A DNA stretch of 8,901 bases from Microbacterium sp. (GTDB taxonomy: Bacteria > Actinomycetota > Actinomycetes > Actinomycetales > Microbacteriaceae). This document shows, in pieces, positions 1 to 5,721 of the stretch. The position numbers and the translations under genes are program-made. How positions within the stretch are numbered: the first letter of the stretch is position 1; each line of letters starts with the position of its first letter. The notes beneath the pieces were generated by a model that was given only the letters and a program-made list of their open reading frames with translations, made no database searches and was not told where the DNA came from. The stretch covers positions 1-8,901 of the forward strand of contig JAITUD010000231.1 of NCBI GenBank assembly GCA_031286555.1. The letters are read 5' to 3'.

Positions 1-107
1 GGGCCGTGCAGCAGCAGGCGGTCGATGATGCGCCGTCGCAGCGGATGCGAGATGGCGGTGATGACGTCTATCTGTTCCACGCAGGTAAACGTATGCGCGA
101 TCGACAC
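1..107 (-). CDS. ArsR-like winged-helix transcriptional regulator, N-terminal fragment
   Basis: The minus strand reads about 35 codons from a GTG at 107 before leaving the window. The segment HPLRRRIIDRLLLHGP is typical of the first helices of ArsR/HTH_20-type winged-helix DNA-binding domains, which usually open with a helix containing HPLRxxIL or a variant. An in-frame TGA at 113-111 caps the frame, so the start is GTG 107 or GTG 80. GTG 80 gives MEQIDVITAISHPLRRR, closer to the usual short N-terminus; neither start has a clear Shine-Dalgarno sequence. The ligand cannot be judged because the sensing part is outside the window. The gene is divergent from terC, and an inverted repeat lies just upstream, which suggests autoregulation. 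Family assignment rests on a short segment and is moderately confident. Confidence 0.62.
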   Translation of the reverse strand, partial: MSIAHTFTCVEQIDVITAISHPLRRRIIDRLLLHG

Positions 108-112
108 ATCTC

Positions 113-126
113 ACAAGAGTTCTTGT
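113..126. promoter_or_regulatory. Perfect inverted repeat ACAAGA-GT-TCTTGT, candidate operator
   Basis: The two 6-base arms (113-118 and 121-126) are exact reverse complements around a 2-base spacer. The repeat sits 5 bases upstream of GTG 107 of the divergent regulator and overlaps the candidate minus-strand -10 box TATACA (129-124). Compact two-fold palindromes overlapping the promoter are the usual layout for winged-helix dimer operators. Binding by the adjacent ArsR-like protein is inferred from position only. Confidence 0.5.
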
Positions 127-131
127 ATACC
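124..131. promoter_or_regulatory. Symmetric -10-like element (TATACA on minus, TATACC on plus)
   Basis: The palindrome GTATAC (125-130) yields TATACA at 129-124 on the minus strand, facing the regulator gene, and TATACC at 126-131 on the plus strand, facing terC. The minus-strand copy would start transcription near 117, a short leader before GTG 107. For the plus strand, TCGACA at 101-106 resembles a -35 but at a long 19-base spacing. No good minus-strand -35 was found. Confidence 0.3.
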
Positions 132-188
132 CCGGAAAATCAAGGAAGTTGCGGAAGTCACCTGGCCTCGGAGCGGTCAGGTGTCCGG

Positions 189-194
189 TAGTAT
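189..194 (+). promoter_or_regulatory. Candidate -10 box (TAGTAT) for the riboswitch-terC transcript
   Basis: TAGTAT fits TANNNT and would place the transcription start about 7 bases on, at 201-203, exactly where the first riboswitch helix begins. No convincing -35 is present at 16-19 bases upstream. The call therefore rests on the -10 match and its position relative to the aptamer. Confidence 0.3.
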
Positions 195-202
195 TGACTC
201 CG

Positions 203-301
203 CGAGAGGGAGTATCCCGTCCACCGCGCGTCCGTCATCACGAGCATCGCCATCGCTGCTCCGGGCCCGCACCGCATGAGAATGCGGGGGAGAGACTTTC
301 G
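203..301 (+). ncRNA. yybP-ykoY family (Mn2+-sensing) riboswitch aptamer
   Basis: The element has the hallmarks of the family in order: a GGGAGTA block at 208-214, a CGTCATCACGAG block at 233-244, and a closing GAGACTTTC at 292-300, matching the family pattern GGGGAGTA ... CGTCA ... GAGACCTTT. The closing helix P1 pairs CGAGAG (203-208) with CTTTCG (296-301), one G-U included. Internal helices are GAGCA (242-246) with TGCTC (257-261), and CCGCAT (272-277) with ATGCGG (282-287) capped by a GAGA tetraloop. Its length, near 100 bases, and its place directly before a TerC-family gene fit the class, which binds Mn2+ and commonly controls metal exporters. The assignment was made by eye, without a covariance-model score. 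Confidence 0.8.
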
Positions 302-326
302 GTCTTCACCGAACCCTCTCGAAAGG
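290..326 (+). promoter_or_regulatory. Riboswitch expression platform overlapping the terC Shine-Dalgarno
   Basis: The terC ribosome-binding site is GAAAGG at 321-326, 10 bases before GTG 337. Several mutually exclusive pairings meet here. CTTTCG (296-301), the 3' strand of aptamer helix P1, is also the exact complement of CGAAAG (320-325). CGAGAGGG (203-210), the 5' strand of P1, is the exact complement of CCCTCTCG (314-321). A local hairpin joins GAGAG (290-294) to CTCTC (316-320) around TTCGGT-CTTC-ACCGAA (298-313). No T tract follows, so control looks translational: Mn2+-stabilised P1 would leave the Shine-Dalgarno free. The switching logic is inferred. Confidence 0.6.
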
Positions 327-336
327 CTTCCTGCCC

Positions 337-1335
337 GTGGACTTCATCCCCGTCTGGTTCGAGATCACCGCCATGGTGGTCCTCGTCCTCATCCTCATCG
401 GCGACCTCCTGCTGGTGCGGCTGCGCCCGCACATCCCCAGCACCAAGGAGTCGACGCTCTGGGTGGTCTTCTACGTCACCCTCGCGCTGGCCTTCGCGGG
501 GCTGCTCTGGATCGTCTCCGACGGAGAGACGGCCGCGCATTTCGTCACGGGATGGGCGCTGGAGTACAGCCTGTCCATCGACAACCTGTTCGTCTTCGTG
601 CTGATCATGGCCCAGTTCGCCGTGCCCCGGGGTCTGCAGCAGCAGGTGCTGATGGTCGGCATCATCATCGCGCTGGTGCTGCGCGGCATCTTCATCATGC
701 TGGGCGTCGCAGTCATCGAGAACTTCGCGCCGGTGTTCTACCTGTTCGGCGCGTACCTGATCTACACCGCCATCAAGCAGGCCATGCCCGAAGGCGACCA
801 CGACGACGACGTGAAGCGCGAGGGGTTCATGGTGCGCCTGGTGCGCCGCTTCGTCGACATCAGCGATCACTACGACGACAACAAGCTGCGCACCGAGGTC
901 GACGGCAAGCGCATGTTCACCCCGATGGTGCTCGTCTTCGTCGTCATCGGCGTGACCGACCTCATGTTCGCGATCGACTCCATCCCGGCGATCTTCTCGA
1001 TCACCTCGAACGGCTTCATCGTCTTCACCGCGAACATCTTCGCCCTGATGGGGCTGCGTCAGCTCTACTTCCTGCTCGGCGACCTGCTGGACAAGCTGCG
1101 CTACCTGCACTACGGCATCGCCGTGATCCTCGGCTTCATCGGCGTGAAGCTGATCCTGCACGCCATGCACGAGAACTCCCTGCCGTTCATCAACGGCGGC
1201 AAGCCGATCGAGTGGGCTCCCGACATCAGCACCTGGATGTCGCTCGGCGTCATCCTTGTCTCGATGACTGTCGCCACCGTGGCCAGCCTCATCGCCGCCG
1301 CTCGCGACAAGCGCAAGGCCGCCGTCACACAGTGA
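337..1335 (+). CDS. TerC family integral membrane protein, probable metal (Mn2+) exporter
   Basis: The 332-residue product is mostly hydrophobic helices and matches the TerC/Alx family, whose better studied members export Mn2+ or metallate secreted proteins. Characteristic acidic membrane motifs are present: SLSIDNLFVF around Asp82, and TDLMFAIDSIPA with Asp208 and Asp214, together with GLRQLYFLL near 239-247. A hydrophilic loop at 151-163, rich in Asp and containing a His, lies between membrane segments and could touch metal. GTG 337 is chosen because GAAAGG lies 10 bases upstream and it keeps the first membrane helix complete; ATG 373 would cut into that helix. The upstream manganese riboswitch strongly favours a Mn2+ role over tellurite resistance, the historical name source. 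It appears monocistronic, with a separate leader following. Confidence 0.92.
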   Translation: MDFIPVWFEITAMVVLVLILIGDLLLVRLRPHIPSTKESTLWVVFYVTLALAFAGLLWIVSDGETAAHFVTGWALEYSLSIDNLFVFVLIMAQFAVPRGLQQQVLMVGIIIALVLRGIFIMLGVAVIENFAPVFYLFGAYLIYTAIKQAMPEGDHDDDVKREGFMVRLVRRFVDISDHYDDNKLRTEVDGKRMFTPMVLVFVVIGVTDLMFAIDSIPAIFSITSNGFIVFTANIFALMGLRQLYFLLGDLLDKLRYLHYGIAVILGFIGVKLILHAMHENSLPFINGGKPIEWAPDISTWMSLGVILVSMTVATVASLIAAARDKRKAAVTQ

Positions 1336-1348
1336 CGCCGGCGGCGTC
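1334..1348 (+). terminator. Hairpin GACGCC-GGC-GGCGTC overlapping the terC stop codon
   Basis: Six-base arms (1334-1339 and 1343-1348) are perfect reverse complements with a 3-base loop, beginning inside the TGA stop codon of terC. No T run follows, so a classical intrinsic terminator is not supported. It may act as a U-less terminator or simply protect the 3' end. It also lies in the -35 region of the next promoter. Confidence 0.3.
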
Positions 1349-1366
1349 GGGCGGATGCGGCGCATG

Positions 1367-1372
1367 TAGACT
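1367..1372 (+). promoter_or_regulatory. -10 box (TAGACT) for the leuCD leader transcript
   Basis: TAGACT fits the actinobacterial TANNNT pattern and is followed by exactly 7 bases before the A of ATG 1380. Transcription would therefore begin at or next to that start codon, making the upstream ORF leaderless. No clear TTGACA-like -35 is visible 16-19 bases upstream, which is common for high-G+C actinobacterial promoters. Confidence 0.55.
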
Positions 1373-1379
1373 TGCCCGC

Positions 1380-1430
1380 ATGCAGGCGGTGCAGCTTCTC
1401 CTTAGCAGCCGCGGCGAGACCTCGATCTAG
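1380..1430 (+). CDS. leuC leader peptide (16 codons, three consecutive leucines)
   Basis: The frame encodes MQAVQLLLSSRGETSI followed by TAG at 1428. Three leucine codons in a row (CTT CTC CTT, 1395-1403) stand directly upstream of the leucine-biosynthesis genes leuC and leuD. This is the signature of an amino-acid-sensing leader peptide, in which slow decoding of the regulatory amino acid changes downstream RNA folding. No Shine-Dalgarno precedes the ATG; the spacing from TAGACT suggests a leaderless transcript. Its stop codon lies in the loop of the hairpin described for the leader. The peptide probably has no function apart from its translation. Coding status is inferred from position, codon content and surrounding RNA structure. 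Confidence 0.72.
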   Translation: MQAVQLLLSSRGETSI

Positions 1431-1500
1431 GCCTTCCTCGCCGCGGAGTCTCGCCCTGTCTTTCACAGGACACGGCCGCATCTGAATCCAGTGGAGAAGT
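1395..1500 (+). promoter_or_regulatory. leuCD translational attenuator with leucine codons complementary to the leuC Shine-Dalgarno
   Basis: The leuC ribosome-binding site GGAGAAG (1493-1499, 7 bases before ATG 1507) is the exact complement of CTTCTCC (1395-1401), which is the leucine-codon run of the leader ORF; a G-U pair (1394/1500) can be added. Between them lie a perfect 10-base hairpin, CCGCGGCGAG (1409-1418) with CTCGCCGCGG (1437-1446), and a 5-base hairpin, CCTGT (1455-1459) with ACAGG (1465-1469). An alternative 8-base helix, GGCGAGAC (1413-1420) with GTCTCGCC (1448-1455), excludes both hairpins. There is no T tract, so control of translation is more likely than termination. Predicted logic: with leucine short, a ribosome stalled on the leucine codons hides CTTCTCC and leaves leuC open. 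With leucine ample it leaves, and the Shine-Dalgarno is masked. Confidence 0.65.
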
Positions 1501-1506
1501 AATCGC

Positions 1507-2940
1507 ATGACAGACGCATCCGCCCGCCCCCGCACTCTGGCCGAGAAGGTCTGGGACGACCACCTCGTCGTCAAGGGCGAGAACGGCGAGCCCGACCTCA
1601 TCTACATCGACCTGCACCTGGTGCACGAGGTCACCAGCCCGCAGGCATTCGACGGTCTGCGCGCCGAGAACCGCCCGCTGCGCCGACTCGACCTGACCAT
1701 CGCGACCGAGGACCACAACACCCCGACGCTCGCGATCGACAAGCCGATCGCCGACCTCACCAGTCGCACGCAGATCGAGACGCTGCGGCGCAACGCCGAG
1801 GAGTTCGGCGTGCGGCTGCACTCGCTCGGCGACGCCGAGCAGGGCATCGTGCACGTGGTCGGCCCGCAGCTGGGCCTGACCATGCCGGGCATCACCGTGG
1901 TCTGCGGCGACTCGCACACCTCGACGCACGGCGCGTTCGGCGCGATGGCGTTCGGCATCGGCACCAGCGAGGTCGAGCACGTCATGGCCACGCAGACGCT
2001 GCCGCTGAAGCCGTTCAAGACGATGGCGATCAACGTCGAGGGCACTCTGCGCCCCGGCGTCACCGCGAAGGACATCATCCTCGCAGTGATCGCCAAGATC
2101 GGCACCGGCGGGGGACAGGGCTACGTGCTCGAATTCCGCGGCAGCGCGATCCGCGCGCTCTCCATGGAGGGCCGCATGACGATCTGCAACATGTCGATCG
2201 AGGCCGGTGCCCGCGCGGGCATGGTCGCCCCGGACGAGACCACGTTCGAGTACGTCAAGGGCCGCCCGCACGCGCCCGAAGGCCAGGACTGGGACGACGC
2301 GGTCGCCTACTGGCGCACGCTGCCCACCGACGAGGGCGCCGAGTTCGACGCCGAGGTGTTCATCGACGCGAACGAGCTCGAGCCGTTCGTCACCTGGGGC
2401 ACCAACCCCGGCCAGGGCAGCTCGCTGTCCTCCGCCGTGCCTGACCCGGCCGAGATCGCCGACCCGAACGCCCGCGCCGCCGCGGAGCGCGCGCTGGAGT
2501 ACATGGACCTCACGCCCGGCACTCCGCTGAAGGACGTGCAGGTGGATGCCGTGTTCATGGGCTCGTGCACCAACAGCCGCATCGAGGATCTGCGCGCCTT
2601 CGCCTCGGTCATCAAGGGCAAGAAGAAGGCCGACGGCGTGCGCGTCATGGTCGTGCCCGGCTCGGCCCGTGTCCGTCTGGAGGCCGAGGCTGAGGGAATC
2701 GACCGGATCGTCGAGGACTTCGGAGCCGAGTGGCGCTTCGCCGGCTGCTCGATGTGCCTGGGCATGAACCCCGATCAGCTCGCCCCCGGTGAGCGCTGTG
2801 CATCGACGTCCAACCGCAACTTCGAGGGCAGGCAGGGCAAGGGCGGTCGCACCCACCTGGTGTCGCCCCTGGTGGCCGCCGCCACCGCCATCCGCGGAAC
2901 GCTGTCGAGCCCGAGCGACCTGGTCGCCGAGGAGGTCTGA
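1507..2940 (+). CDS. leuC: 3-isopropylmalate dehydratase large subunit
   Basis: LeuC, with LeuD, interconverts 2-isopropylmalate and 3-isopropylmalate in cytoplasmic leucine biosynthesis. The 477-residue product is a full-length aconitase-superfamily large subunit, close to the roughly 466 residues of the E. coli protein. The three [4Fe-4S] cluster cysteines are present: Cys354 in MGSCTNS, and Cys414 and Cys417 in CSMCLGMNPD. Other family signatures are ATEDHNTPT near the N-terminus, GDSHTSTHGAFGA from residue 134, and the SNRNFEGRQGKGGRTHL block near the C-terminus. ATG 1507 is supported by GGAGAAG 7 bases upstream. leuD follows after 3 bases, so the two are translated together. The attenuator-like leader places both under leucine control. 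No frameshift or missing residue was seen. Confidence 0.98.
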   Translation: MTDASARPRTLAEKVWDDHLVVKGENGEPDLIYIDLHLVHEVTSPQAFDGLRAENRPLRRLDLTIATEDHNTPTLAIDKPIADLTSRTQIETLRRNAEEFGVRLHSLGDAEQGIVHVVGPQLGLTMPGITVVCGDSHTSTHGAFGAMAFGIGTSEVEHVMATQTLPLKPFKTMAINVEGTLRPGVTAKDIILAVIAKIGTGGGQGYVLEFRGSAIRALSMEGRMTICNMSIEAGARAGMVAPDETTFEYVKGRPHAPEGQDWDDAVAYWRTLPTDEGAEFDAEVFIDANELEPFVTWGTNPGQGSSLSSAVPDPAEIADPNARAAAERALEYMDLTPGTPLKDVQVDAVFMGSCTNSRIEDLRAFASVIKGKKKADGVRVMVVPGSARVRLEAEAEGIDRIVEDFGAEWRFAGCSMCLGMNPDQLAPGERCASTSNRNFEGRQGKGGRTHLVSPLVAAATAIRGTLSSPSDLVAEEV

Positions 2941-2943
2941 ATC

Positions 2944-3540
2944 ATGGAGAAGTTCACCACGCACACCGGTGTCGCCGCGCCCCTGAAGCGCTCCAACGTC
3001 GACACCGACCAGATCATCCCTGCCGTGTTCCTGAAGCGCGTCACCAAGACCGGCTTCGACGATGCGCTGTTCCACGCCTGGCGACAGGACCCGGAGTTCG
3101 TGCTCAACCAGGAGCCGTTCCAGAAGGCGTCCGTGCTGGTCGCCGGCCCCGACTTCGGCACCGGCTCCAGCCGCGAGCACGCCGTGTGGGCTCTGCGCGA
3201 CTACGGTTTCAAGGTCGTGCTGAGCCCCCGTTTCGCCGACATCTTCCGGGGCAATTCCGGCAAGCAGGGCCTGCTCGCAGCGACCGTCGACGAGGCCGAC
3301 ATCGAGCGGATCTGGGCGCTGATCGACGAGGACCCCGGCCGTGAGATCACGGTCGATCTCGAGGCGCGAACCGCCACGATCGGCGACTTCCAGACCGCCA
3401 TCGGGATCGACGATTACACTAGATGGCGGCTCCTCGAAGGGCTCGATGACATCGGGCTCACGCTGCGCAACGAAGACAAGATCGCTCAGTTCGAGGCCCG
3501 CCGCGAATCGTGGCGGCCACGCACGCTCCCCGTCCGCTGA
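2944..3540 (+). CDS. leuD: 3-isopropylmalate dehydratase small subunit
   Basis: LeuD supplies the swivelling aconitase domain 4 that completes the isopropylmalate isomerase active site with LeuC. The 198-residue length matches the family (about 200 residues for bacterial LeuD). Visible signatures are the N-terminal NVDTDQIIPAVFLKR, the substrate-binding GTGSSREHA at residues 72-80, and FADIFRGNSGKQGLL. The start ATG lies 3 bases after the leuC stop, and a strong Shine-Dalgarno, GAGGAGGT (2929-2936), sits inside the last leuC codons, so translational coupling is likely. The C-terminal tail (RRESWRPRTLPVR) is basic and ordinary. The next gene, murA, starts 65 bases downstream on the same strand. 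Confidence 0.98.
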   Translation: MEKFTTHTGVAAPLKRSNVDTDQIIPAVFLKRVTKTGFDDALFHAWRQDPEFVLNQEPFQKASVLVAGPDFGTGSSREHAVWALRDYGFKVVLSPRFADIFRGNSGKQGLLAATVDEADIERIWALIDEDPGREITVDLEARTATIGDFQTAIGIDDYTRWRLLEGLDDIGLTLRNEDKIAQFEARRESWRPRTLPVR

Positions 3541-3559
3541 CGCCGGGAGGTCCGTGGGC

Positions 3560-3576
3560 CGGGGCCACAAGCCCCG
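3560..3576 (+). terminator. Small hairpin CGGGGC-CACAA-GCCCCG between leuD and murA
   Basis: Perfect 6-base arms (3560-3565 and 3571-3576) flank a 5-base loop in the 65-base leuD-murA gap. No T tract follows, so termination is doubtful. It could attenuate or process the transcript between the leucine pair and the envelope genes. No promoter was recognised between this hairpin and murA. Confidence 0.25.
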
Positions 3577-3605
3577 CGTTCCGAACGAAGAAGGATGAGG
3601 CCCGA

Positions 3606-4967
3606 ATGTCGACACCTGTGCGTGCAGCCGCTGGAGAAGGAACGAACGTGACCGTATCCGAACTCGCGATCCGCGGGGGACGGCCCCTGCGGGGCCGAGT
3701 GGATGTGAAGGGCGCGAAGAACCTCGCCACCAAGGCGATGGTCGCCACACTTCTCGGCGAGACGCCCAGCACGCTGCGGGACGTCCCGGACCTCAGCGAT
3801 GTGGCCGTCGTCCGCTCGCTGCTCGAGGTGCACGGTGTGCGGGTCGAGGCGGGCGACGAGCCCGGCGCGCTCACCTTCGACCCGAGCGGTGTCGAGTCGG
3901 CGCACATGGAGGAGATCGACGCCCACGCCGGCGCCTCCCGCATCCCGATCCTGTTCTGCGGTCCGCTGCTGCACCGGCTCGGTCAGGCGTTCATCCCCGA
4001 CCTCGGCGGATGCCGCATCGGCGACCGCCCGATCGACTTCCATCTCGACGCGCTGCGCAAGTTCGGCGCCGTCGTGGAGAAGCTGCCCAGCGGCATCCGT
4101 CTCTCCGCCCCGGAGGGGCTGCGCGGCGCCAGCATCCACCTGCCGTACCCGAGCGTCGGGGCGACCGAGCAGGTGCTGCTGACCGCGGTGCGCGCGAAGG
4201 GCACGACCGAGCTGCGCAACGCGGCCATCGAGCCCGAGATCATGGATCTCATCGCGGTGCTGCAGAAGATGGGTGCGATCATCTCGTACGAGCCCAACCG
4301 GGTCATCTTCATCGAGGGTGTCGACACGCTGCGCGGCTACGACCACCGGTCGATCTTCGACCGCAACGAGGCTGCATCCTGGGCGAGTGCGGCGCTGGCC
4401 ACCGACGGCGAGATCTTCGTCGGCGGTGCCCGCCAGCAGGAGATGCTGACGTTCCTGAACGTGTTCCGCAAGGCGGGCGGCTGGTTCGACATCCAGGAGG
4501 ACGGCATCCTGTTCCGTCGTGACGGCGAGCTCAAGCCCGTCGTCGTCGAGACCGACGTGCACCCCGGCTTCATGACCGACTGGCAGCAGCCGCTCGTGGT
4601 CGCGCTGACGCAGGCGAAGGGCCGCTCGATCGTGCACGAGACGGTGTACGAGAACCGGATGGGCTTCACCGACGCTCTCGTCAAGATGGGCGCCGACATC
4701 GTGGTGCACCCGCACGGTCTGCAGGACGGCCCGCGTCGCGTCGCGCGCCGAGAGCTCGAGCAGGCCGCGGTGATCACCGGACCGACCCCGCTGCACGGCG
4801 CCGACATCGTCGTGCCCGATCTGCGCGGCGGCTACAGCCACGTGATCGCGGCGCTCACCGCGCAGGGCGAGTCCCGCGTCTCCGGTGTCGACATCCTCAG
4901 CCGCGGCTACGAGAAGTTCCTCGACAAGCTCACCGCGCTGGGTGCGGACTTCGACGTCATCCGGTGA
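3606..4967 (+). CDS. murA: UDP-N-acetylglucosamine 1-carboxyvinyltransferase
   Basis: MurA transfers enolpyruvate from phosphoenolpyruvate to UDP-GlcNAc, the first committed step of peptidoglycan synthesis in the cytoplasm. From ATG 3606 the protein has 453 residues. Family landmarks are VKGAKNLATKAM (the Lys-Asn substrate-contact pair), GGCRIGDRPIDFH with the catalytic Cys at 136, and a C-terminal DLRGGYSHVIAALTAQGES carrying the conserved Arg. Cys rather than Asp at the active site predicts fosfomycin sensitivity, unlike mycobacterial MurA. The start is uncertain. ATG 3606 has GAGG 5 bases upstream. GTG 3648, 14 codons later, has a stronger GGAGAAGGA 7 bases upstream and leaves four residues before the conserved ELAIRGGRPL. 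The gene follows leuD and precedes the acyltransferase gene by 4 bases. Confidence 0.96.
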   Translation: MSTPVRAAAGEGTNVTVSELAIRGGRPLRGRVDVKGAKNLATKAMVATLLGETPSTLRDVPDLSDVAVVRSLLEVHGVRVEAGDEPGALTFDPSGVESAHMEEIDAHAGASRIPILFCGPLLHRLGQAFIPDLGGCRIGDRPIDFHLDALRKFGAVVEKLPSGIRLSAPEGLRGASIHLPYPSVGATEQVLLTAVRAKGTTELRNAAIEPEIMDLIAVLQKMGAIISYEPNRVIFIEGVDTLRGYDHRSIFDRNEAASWASAALATDGEIFVGGARQQEMLTFLNVFRKAGGWFDIQEDGILFRRDGELKPVVVETDVHPGFMTDWQQPLVVALTQAKGRSIVHETVYENRMGFTDALVKMGADIVVHPHGLQDGPRRVARRELEQAAVITGPTPLHGADIVVPDLRGGYSHVIAALTAQGESRVSGVDILSRGYEKFLDKLTALGADFDVIR

Positions 4968-4971
4968 GCTG

Positions 4972-5721
4972 ATGGCTGCCTCTGAGAAGGGCAGGCCGAG
5001 CCTGTTCTGGCCGCTGGCCGCGGTCGTCGTCCCCATCGCGTCGTACCTGGCGAAGCTGACCTACATCGGCCGGGAGAAGCTGCCCCGCGAGGGTGCGTTC
5101 GTGCTCGCGCCGAATCACTACACCGAGTTCGACCCGATCGTCGTGGCCCTCGCGGTCTGGCGGCTGCACCGCCTGCCGCGGTTCATGGCCAAGGAGAGCC
5201 TGTTCCGCGTGCCGGTGGTGGGCTGGGTGCTCAAGAACACCGGAATGGTCCCGGTGGCGCGCACCTCCTCGGCCTCCGCCGCGAAGCAGACGATGCTGCA
5301 GTCGAAGGAGCTCGTCGAGCACGGTCGCGGCGTGATCGTCTACCCCGAGGGCACGCTGACCCGTGATCCCGAGCTGTGGCCGATGCGCGGCAAGACCGGT
5401 GCGGTGCGGCTCGCGCTGGCCGGCGACATCCCGCTGATCCCGATGGCGCACTGGGGTGCGCAGGAGATCATGCCCCGGTACGGCAAGAAGATCAGCTTCT
5501 GGCCGCCCCGCAAGCGGGTCCGGATCATCATCGGCGATCCGGTCGACCTGTCGGACCTGCGCGACCGCGCGGGCGAGCAGGCTGCGCTCACCGAGGCGAC
5601 CCGTCGGCTGATGGACGCGATCGCCGCGCTTCTCGAGGAGCTCCGCGGCGAGAAGGCACCCGCCGAACGCTGGAATCCGGCCGATCACGGCCAGAAGGAG
5701 ACCGGACGCCTTGACTCCTAA
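4972..5721 (+). CDS. plsC: 1-acyl-sn-glycerol-3-phosphate acyltransferase (PlsC-like lysophospholipid acyltransferase)
   Basis: PlsC-type enzymes acylate the sn-2 position of lysophosphatidate to give phosphatidate, the precursor of membrane phospholipids. The 249-residue product has an N-terminal hydrophobic stretch (about 11-28) that probably anchors it to the inner face of the membrane. It carries the catalytic NHX4D box as NHYTEFD (His49, Asp54) and the substrate-binding YPEGT box (124-128) followed by LTRD. ATG 4972 lies 4 bases after the murA stop and is preferred over ATG 4885, which lies inside murA and would add a Ser/Thr-rich stretch in a shadow frame. The Shine-Dalgarno is weak, so coupling to murA is likely. 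Its last 11 bases overlap gpsA, which supplies glycerol 3-phosphate, the precursor of its substrate. The exact acyl acceptor cannot be fixed from sequence. Confidence 0.9.
   Translation: MAASEKGRPSLFWPLAAVVVPIASYLAKLTYIGREKLPREGAFVLAPNHYTEFDPIVVALAVWRLHRLPRFMAKESLFRVPVVGWVLKNTGMVPVARTSSASAAKQTMLQSKELVEHGRGVIVYPEGTLTRDPELWPMRGKTGAVRLALAGDIPLIPMAHWGAQEIMPRYGKKISFWPPRKRVRIIIGDPVDLSDLRDRAGEQAALTEATRRLMDAIAALLEELRGEKAPAERWNPADHGQKETGRLDS

Noticed and set aside
208..218. GGGA-GTA-TCCC inverted repeat as an independent operator
   Set aside because: It coincides with the conserved GGGAGTA block of the riboswitch, and the 4-base arms are too short to stand alone.
25..279. Small plus-strand frames across the riboswitch and upstream region
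   Set aside because: They lack ribosome-binding sites and recognisable content; the minus-strand ArsR-like N-terminus and the aptamer explain this DNA better.
292..336. Intrinsic terminator in the terC leader
   Set aside because: The hairpins around 290-320 are not followed by a T run, and the Shine-Dalgarno is immediately adjacent, so translational control fits better.
238..1365. A 375-codon open frame on the minus strand opposite terC
   Set aside because: It has runs of Asp, Glu, His and Val without domains, and it crosses the riboswitch; terC is the real gene.
1402..3750. A 782-codon open frame on the minus strand antisense to leuC and leuD
   Set aside because: It is composed of the low-complexity Arg/Asp/Gly/Val/Leu mix expected from the opposite strand of GC-rich genes, matches no family, and lies wholly opposite two certain genes.
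4885..4971. Extended acyltransferase start inside murA
   Set aside because: The added residues are a Ser/Thr-rich shadow of the murA C-terminus; ATG 4972 directly precedes the normal N-terminal membrane segment.
3486..5036. A 516-codon open frame on the minus strand antisense to murA
   Set aside because: Same shadow pattern caused by third-position G/C bias; murA on the plus strand is unambiguous.
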